A stretch of DNA of 64,000 bases from Meridianimarinicoccus marinus. GTDB lineage: Bacteria; Pseudomonadota; Alphaproteobacteria; Rhodobacterales; Rhodobacteraceae. The notes below the pieces were generated by a model. It saw only the letters and a program-made list of their open reading frames with translations. It was not told where the DNA came from and ran no database searches. The stretch is taken from NCBI RefSeq assembly GCF_040689105.1, contig NZ_JBFBVU010000002.1:217084-281083 (forward strand), in the 5' to 3' direction. Shown here piece by piece: positions 59,598 through 64,000 of the stretch (the stretch's first letter is position 1; every line of letters begins with the position of its first letter). A program made the position numbers and the translations under genes.

Positions 59598-60593
59598 TTA
59601 TTGCGGGAAGATTGTCGTCCAGTCCTGCCCCATGTCGATCAAGGTCCAGTTGAAGGTCCCGGCGGCATCCAAACCCTTGTCGAGCTTGCCGATATGCGAG
59701 TCGCGGTCATAGGCCCATTCCCGCTCGGCATCGGTGTGATGCACGAAGGCGCACAGGCGCGGCGCCTGTTGCAGGCAGGTATATTCCAGCATCTGAAGAT
59801 CGCCGTCGGAATTGCCGAAAGCGGCGATCGCTCGGCGCCCGATGTGGGTTGAAATCGCTACCGGTTTGCCCGGCCCGTCGTCCACGAAGGCAATGCCCGG
59901 CTCCTTCAGCAGCACCGGCTGGCCGTCGATCACGTCGTATTTCAGCTTGCCGACGCTGCCGATGGTGTTCTCGGGCGGCACGCCATAGGTCGCCTCGGCA
60001 AAAACCCGCATGAATTCGACGCCGCCACCCGACACGATGTAGGTCTCGAACCCGTTCGCCCGCAGATAGTCCAGCAGTTCCAGCATCGGCTGATAGATCA
60101 TCTGGGTGGGCAACCGGCCAGTGACCGGGTTCGGCGTGGTGGTGATCCAGTCGTGCACGACCTTGGCGAATTCCTCGGTGGTCAGGCCGGAATGGCTGTC
60201 GGCGATGATTTGCATCAGCGCCTTCTCGCCCCTGGCCAGCGCTGCGGCATCGTCACCCTTGAGGATCGAGGCATAAGGTTCGGTGGTGGTCCACTCCGGA
60301 TGCTCCGGCGCCAGCGCGCGGATGCGGTCCAGGGCGAAGGCAAGCTGCACATAGTTTGGCTGTTCGGCCCAGAGCGTGCCGTCATTGTCGAACACGGCGA
60401 TGCGGTCTTCCTGAGGCACCAGATCGGGAGACCCTTCGTCGGTCACCTGCGTGACAAAATCCACGATGGCCGCCTTCGACCTGCTTTCGGCCCAGGACGG
60501 CAACGGATCGGTCTGCGCCAGTGCCGGTGACGCAACCGCCGTGGTTGCGGCCAGACACAGCTGGGACAAGGCCTTTTTTCCGAATGTCGTCAT
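59598..60593 (-). CDS. exported HAD superfamily phosphatase
   Basis: 331 residues from the ATG at 60593, behind AGGAAGG. Signal peptide ALSQLCLAATTAVASPALA^QTD. HAD motif I is IAVFDNDGTLWAEQPNY, motif II ETYIVSGGGVEFMRV, and motif IV AAFGNSDGDLQMLEY. This arrangement is that of the phosphoserine-phosphatase-like (HAD, PF12710 type) periplasmic phosphatases. Substrate unknown. Last ordinary gene before the mobile-element region; 95 bases downstream of the tRNA on the opposite strand. Confidence 0.9.
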   Translation of the reverse strand: MTTFGKKALSQLCLAATTAVASPALAQTDPLPSWAESRSKAAIVDFVTQVTDEGSPDLVPQEDRIAVFDNDGTLWAEQPNYVQLAFALDRIRALAPEHPEWTTTEPYASILKGDDAAALARGEKALMQIIADSHSGLTTEEFAKVVHDWITTTPNPVTGRLPTQMIYQPMLELLDYLRANGFETYIVSGGGVEFMRVFAEATYGVPPENTIGSVGKLKYDVIDGQPVLLKEPGIAFVDDGPGKPVAISTHIGRRAIAAFGNSDGDLQMLEYTCLQQAPRLCAFVHHTDAEREWAYDRDSHIGKLDKGLDAAGTFNWTLIDMGQDWTTIFPQ

Positions 60594-61192
60594 CGCATGA
60601 TTCCTTCCTGAAGCTCGCTTTCGCCCGGCTCGTTGTGGGGCGCGTTGCGGGGATCGCGCGCCGCTGACACTGCCGCGCATCTGGTCCCGATGCTTGCCCT
60701 GCCCGGGCAGGCTGTCAATGGAACAGGCGCATCGGCGGGGCTCCACCGACATACCCGGGTCAGCGTCTCCGACGTCAGACACCCGAGGTCCGCATCCCCG
60801 CGATCAAGCGATTGGGACAGCCACTGCCACTGGCACCTGCGACCGGCATCACATTAAACTTCTAGATCAATATGTTGATCTGCTTCGTGCGTAGATCTTG
60901 CGGGATGGCAACGCAACATGAGGCACCATTGCCCTGAGAGCCCCACAGCGCGGACCGACAAGATTGATGGGATAGTCATCCTCGCCGTGCGAAGCGGGGC
61001 GGTGACTTCCGATCAGAAGCTGCCGTACCGCTTAGCCGCGGTCAATGGCGATGGAAAACTGCAAAGGGTGCATCCTCTTCGGGCACGCTGAAATCGACCA
61101 TGCAGTAGACCTTGGCGCCATGGACAACATGGCGCGGGATCTGGCCGCCCACTACCACTAGCGGCACGCCGAACCTGAACCCAATCCCCCTC
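60594..61192. other. gene-poor stretch before the mobile-element remnants
   Basis: About 600 bases. It holds the HAD gene's promoter region and a perfect dyad AGATCAA-TATG-TTGATCT at 60864-60881. A minus-strand open frame (61042-61650) runs through it but also crosses an IS end, so I do not support it as a gene. Nothing else recognised. Confidence 0.5.
60864..60881. repeat. 18-bp perfect palindrome-like dyad
   Basis: AGATCAA (60864-60870) and TTGATCT (60875-60881) around TATG, in an A/T-rich pocket. The form of a dimeric operator, but no adjacent gene explains it; the nearest start, the HAD phosphatase, is 270 bases away. Confidence 0.3.
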
Positions 61193-61198
61193 GCTCTG

Positions 61199-61354
61199 GC
61201 ATGGTTCAACGCCCAGGAGGCTGCGCGGCTGCTGGGCATCACCAAGTAATTCCTGAGACGAAAGGCCGATAAGCGAGAGCTCAAGGCCAGAGGCGAAGGC
61301 AAGACAAAAGAGTACCGGGTGCTGCCGCAGGAATGCTCTAACAAACGAGAGTAT
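61199..61354 (+). pseudogene. remnant of a Mu-type transposase/HTH DNA-binding N-terminus
   Basis: The plus-strand frame from 61199 reads AWFNAQEAARLLGITK, then a TAA stop, then FLRRKADKRELKARGEGKTK and EYRVLPQEC up to an IS3 end at 61355. The pattern (W, AQEAARLLGI, EYRV-LP) resembles the N-terminal DNA-binding domain of Mu-like transposases. One in-frame stop and truncation by the IS make it dead. The assignment rests on a short pattern, so it is tentative. Confidence 0.4.
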
Positions 61355-61900
61355 AGAGGTGGCTCGGTTTGTCTGAACGGTTTGGAGCCGTTTTCCAAGT
61401 GGATCTTCCGCTCAATTCTGCCGCGACCGGGACTGGCCGGGGCGGGTAGTGATATTCCTGATCGGGCGTTTGCCCGTCCAGCGATGAATGCGGTCTCCGC
61501 GTGGTATTGAAGGCCAGGTGGCGGGTGATCCCTGTACGGGCCTCCGAGACGCTGTCGTAGGCGTGCAGGTAGACCTCTTTGTATTTGATCGTTCGCCATA
61601 GCCGCTCGACAAAGACGTTGTCGCGCCAGGCCCCCTGTCCTCGAACACATCCGTCACGCCATCGAGCAACTGGTCTTTCCACTGCTTGATCTGGTTCGGG
61701 TACAGGTCGAACTGGGTGGCCAGCTCGCTCATCGTCTTGTCGCCCTTCAGCGCCGCCAATGCGACCTTTGCCTTGAGCGCAGCGCTGTGATTCCTTCTCG
61801 GACGTCTTGCCATCTCTCGCACCTTCTTCCCGGCATCGCTGCCGGATCGGAAGCGGAAAATCCACATAACTCAACCGTTCAGATTTCCCGAGCCACCCCT
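61355..61900 (-). mobile_element. IS3-family deletion derivative (546 bp)
   Basis: Terminal inverted repeats at 61355-61382 and 61873-61900 match at 23 of 28 positions (GGTGGCTCGG and TCTGAACGGTT shared). Between them lie only the first part of orfA and the last part of orfB, so roughly 700 or more bases of transposase have been lost while both ends remain. It could still be moved in trans. Candidate 3-bp target duplications TAT/CAT are imperfect. Confidence 0.75.
61412..61813 (-). pseudogene. IS3 transposase orfA-orfB fusion remnant
   Basis: From the ATG at 61813 the frame encodes MARRPRRNHSAALKAKVALA, ELATQFDLYPNQIKQWKDQL (the orfA HTH) and stops resembling orfA after VFED near 61640. In another frame the sequence then matches the end of orfB: WRDNVFVERLWRTIKYKEVY (with the catalytic Glu of the DDE triad), HLAFNTTRRPHSSLDGQTPD. 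The middle of the transposase, including both catalytic Asp, is deleted. Non-functional. Confidence 0.75.
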
Positions 61901-62415
61901 CATATTAGAACGCACGGCTCATAGCGGCCCACATTTGACCTTGGACCTTAGCGCAGAAGTGGTCCGAAACGAGCCCAATCGGGACTCGACGAAAGTCTGC
62001 CGTTTGCGGCTGCAGCATCTTCGTTTCGTGTGGGGCTGAGATATCCAAGCAGCAACGCAGCACAAATGGTGGACGATCGTGCAAGCCGTAGCAAACTCGA
62101 TAAAGGCTATGACCGGTTTGTGGACCAAACCGACCGTCGACCCGCCTTCACAAACATCTGCAAACTGCGCATTCCAGGCATCGAGCCCGTCGCGGCATTT
62201 CGCAGACACAGCTGCCGACCGGGGTGCGAGACCGGCCCACAGCCGCCGTTCGTAGGATGCGCAGAATATTGACGTGAAGAACCCAGACTAGACGTGTGGC
62301 TTTGCACGCCTTTGACCGGGTTGCAGAGGCATGCTTCAAGCAAGACCACTCGGCCCGATAGCATTTTGCGACGTGAAGTGGTAAACACGCTAACATGTGG
62401 ACCTGGGAGGCTTGC
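61901..62415. other. no gene recognised between IS3 remnant and methyltransferase
   Basis: About 515 bases of lower GC than the core. Short open frames on both strands show no domain and no ribosome sites. It may be decayed insertion-sequence or island DNA. The last 100 bases presumably carry the methyltransferase promoter. Confidence 0.5.
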
Positions 62416-63231
62416 ATGGACAAAGTCGAATACCCGTCCGGTCATTACCCAATTCAGAACCGTTCTGGCGAAGTTGAACGCTTGAGAATCCAGGATGCAG
62501 CGCTGTCAGGGGCAACAAACAATCTGTTTGACGCAATGGGAGTCTCATCAGGCTGGCGTTGCCTCGATCTTGGTTGCGGTCCCGGTGGAATTACCAAATA
62601 TCTGCTGGATCGTGTTGGGCCTGACGGGCACGTCACTGGGCTTGATGGGGACGAAGAGTTTCTTGCGGTTGCACGCATTGATAAGGCCGCGAATTCCGAG
62701 TTCATTTTGGGCGATGCTTATGCGACAGGACTTCCAGACAATAAATTTGATCTGGTGCATGTGCGTTTCCTGGCCAGTACGGCCGGAGAGCCTGAAGGCC
62801 TCGTTTCAGAGGCAGTCAGGTTGGTGGCACCGGGAGGTGTTGTCGCCATGCAAGAAGCTGATTTTCATACACTACGTTGCTTTCCAGAACATCCAGCATG
62901 GACAGAGCTTACCAAAATCTTCATTGCGTGTTTTCCGGACGGTAGAGATGATCCAATTTCACACAGGCTCTATCGACTAATGCGGCGCGCCGGTCTCGAG
63001 GAAGTGTGCTACAACCCTGTTCTCGTTGGCACACGAGCGCAGGATGCCTGGCAGGATTACTTGCCGTCTACGATTAATTCGATGGAACAACGGATCATCG
63101 GCGACTTGGGCGTCCCAAAGAATCATCTTGAGCGACTGATTGCTGACGTCAGGGAACATCTGGCAAATCCGGATACTGTTTGGACTTCCTATACCGTGGT
63201 TCAGACATGGGGTCGGGTGCCGGGAGCTTGA
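62416..63231 (+). CDS. class I SAM-dependent methyltransferase, probably horizontally acquired
   Basis: 271 residues from the ATG at 62416 behind GGGAGG; an ATG seven codons earlier has no such site. SAM motif I is WRCLDLGCGPGGITKYLLD, motif II region HVTGLDGDEEFLAVAR, motif post-I FILGDAYATGLPDNKFDLVH and motif III EAVRLVAPGGVVAMQEADF: the UbiE/MenG-like Methyltransf_11/25 group. The target molecule is unknown. Base composition (many A/T third positions) is clearly unlike the core genes, and mobile-element wrecks lie on both sides, so it looks like transferred cargo. Confidence 0.85.
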   Translation: MDKVEYPSGHYPIQNRSGEVERLRIQDAALSGATNNLFDAMGVSSGWRCLDLGCGPGGITKYLLDRVGPDGHVTGLDGDEEFLAVARIDKAANSEFILGDAYATGLPDNKFDLVHVRFLASTAGEPEGLVSEAVRLVAPGGVVAMQEADFHTLRCFPEHPAWTELTKIFIACFPDGRDDPISHRLYRLMRRAGLEEVCYNPVLVGTRAQDAWQDYLPSTINSMEQRIIGDLGVPKNHLERLIADVREHLANPDTVWTSYTVVQTWGRVPGA

Positions 63232-63373
63232 GGCCAGATCAAGCGGCAGCGTTGTCCACCGAGTCAACTTTCGTGCGGCCTACCAACAAGGTTCAGCAGA
63301 GGCGGTCCCGGAAATTCGGACATTTGTCTAGGTGCTTGATCCCACTGTTTGATGGCGCGATCCTTTCTCAGGA

Positions 63374-63860
63374 ATGGAAGGAAGCATTACGGGACAAGTT
63401 CGTCACTGGAGCGCCACGACCACGCACGCCGTCAGAGCTGCAATACAGCGATCGCAAGCTTCGCTCGCGCAGCTGAGCAAGGAGCTGGGGAGTAAGGAGG
63501 ATCAGAAAACGATCCGGGGGATCGTTTTCCCGACGAACGCCCAAGACCGTCGCAAAGTGGCGCAAGCGGGCGACGGTGGAGGATTTGAAGACCGGGCCGA
63601 AGGAACCTCGTTCGACCGTTCTCACCGAAGCGGAGGAGGCTATGATTGTCGCATTCCGGCGTCATACGCTGCTGCCGCCGGATGAGTGCCTCTATGCCCT
63701 TCAGCCGTCGATTCCGCACCTGACACGCTCGGCGCCACACTGATGCCTGCAACGGAATGGCATCTCGCGCTTGCCGGATGTCGAGGGCGACAAGCCAAGG
63801 CGGCAGCGGTTCAAGCGATACCCCATCGGCTTCTTTCATATCGACATCGCCGAAGTTCAG
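63374..63860 (+). pseudogene. IS481-family transposase, disrupted
   Basis: Frame 1 from 63374 gives GQVRHWSATTTHAVRAAIQR and SQASLAQLSKELG. After an insertion of about 45 bases containing the palindrome at 63505 the reading continues in another frame as PKTVAKWRKRATVEDLKTGP, LTEAEEAMIVAFRRHTLLPP and LYALQPSIPHLTRS, meets a TGA where the intact protein has the HRCLQ segment, and goes on as CLQRNGISRLPDVEGDKP and RYPIGFFHIDIAEVQ before homology ends near 63860. Frameshift, stop and truncation: dead. Confidence 0.75.
63505..63529. repeat. perfect 11-bp palindrome inserted in the IS481 gene
   Basis: GAAAACGATCC (63505-63515), loop GGG, GGATCGTTTTC (63519-63529). It lies in the extra segment that splits the IS481 reading frame and shares its ACGATCC/GGATCGT core with the extragenic palindrome at 57401, which suggests a mobile REP-like unit. 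Confidence 0.6.
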
Positions 63861-63920
63861 CGTATTCCTCCGGCGAGGGCCGCCTGACGGTCTCTGACTG
63901 GTGATGATAGGTCCGACTTT

Positions 63921-64000
63921 ATGCGCGACCTTACATTCGAACCCCAGATTGAAGTCCTTTCTGCCGCGGACGGCGTTCGCCGGCGGAATTGGAGCGATGC
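63921..64000 (+). CDS. IS66-family accessory orf (TnpA-like), 5' end only
   Basis: From the ATG at 63921 the frame reads MRDLTFEPQIEVLSAADG and then VRRRNWSDA up to the window edge. This matches the start of IS66-type orf1/TnpA proteins, whose RRxWSxxxK HTH entry is recognisable. Only 26 residues are visible, so neither intactness nor the exact element can be judged. Confidence 0.55.
   Translation, partial: MRDLTFEPQIEVLSAADGVRRRNWSD

Noticed and set aside
61042..61650. 202-codon minus-strand frame
   Set aside because: Crosses an IS3 inverted repeat and orfB remnant; no recognisable domain and no ribosome site.
61919..62445. Short overlapping frames between the IS3 remnant and the methyltransferase
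   Set aside because: No family resemblance, no ribosome sites, several competing frames.

Overview
The window is high-GC chromosomal DNA of an alphaproteobacterium, most likely a Rhodobacterales member (Roseobacter/Paracoccus-type). The evidence is a complete set of late ethylmalonyl-CoA pathway genes (ccr, ecm, mesaconyl-CoA hydratase, malyl-CoA thioesterase) interleaved with sdhCDAB, an RpoHII-type sigma-32, the alphaproteobacterial families TIGR02300 (FYDLN), Alph_Pro_TM, NnrU and DUF1737, and gene orders known from Rhodobacter and roseobacters (lpoA/rsmI/yraN/gshB; glnD-murJ; mcl2-nnrU-DUF1737-mch-sdh). Almost everything to about 60.6 kb is orderly core genome; the last 3.4 kb is a decayed mobile-element scrapyard.

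Layout. 1-5.5 kb, minus strand: M3 peptidase (cut by the window edge), MoeB/ThiF-like enzyme, dUTPase, CoaBC, a ChaN-like protein and RpoH. 5.6-9 kb, plus: CobU, a CobC-like phosphatase, a GST and the YifB/ComM AAA protein. 9-12.5 kb: gshB, yraN and rsmI diverge from an LpoA-like lipoprotein. 12.5-21.5 kb: glnD-murJ, a rhomboid homologue lacking its catalytic residues, trpS, a VOC protein, a universal stress protein, nfuA behind an Irr-type iron box, then tsaB-rimI. 21.6-28.1 kb: a BMP-type nucleoside ABC transporter, then TauE/SafE plus Alph_Pro_TM. 28-31.3 kb, minus: a RecD-like helicase and a luxI-luxR quorum-sensing pair with a coupled 62-residue ORF in front of luxR.

31.5-50.4 kb is the carbon-metabolism core: divergent ccr and ecm; purine nucleoside phosphorylase, an aldo/keto reductase, DUF1989 and three small proteins; then the minus-strand series mcl2-nnrU-DUF1737-mch-sdhCDAB. 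On the plus strand follow mdh, a glycosyltransferase-like gene, sucCD, sucA (odhA), sucB (odhB) with two lipoyl domains, an 89-residue protein and lpd. Together they convert crotonyl-CoA to malate and succinyl-CoA and run the 2-oxoglutarate-to-oxaloacetate arm of the TCA cycle.

The most interesting signal I found is regulatory. Two GTGATCAC palindromes, exactly 20 bp apart, lie upstream of both sdhC and sucC, which suggests one unknown regulator controls both TCA blocks. Other regulatory signals are a sigma-E-like promoter in front of rpoH, an Irr/ICE box in front of nfuA, two CTGC-N3-GCAG (PhaR-type) boxes, and a TTAAC-N6-TTAAC (CtrA-type) site nested in palindromes between luxR and luxI.

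57-60.6 kb holds a GntR regulator, a YgjP-type metalloprotease, the FYDLN protein, tRNA-Ala(GGC) and an exported HAD phosphatase. From 61 kb on there are a Mu-like HTH remnant, a 546-bp IS3 deletion derivative, a foreign-looking methyltransferase, an IS481 transposase broken by a palindromic repeat insertion, and the start of an IS66 orf. I saw no CRISPR array, prophage or defence system.
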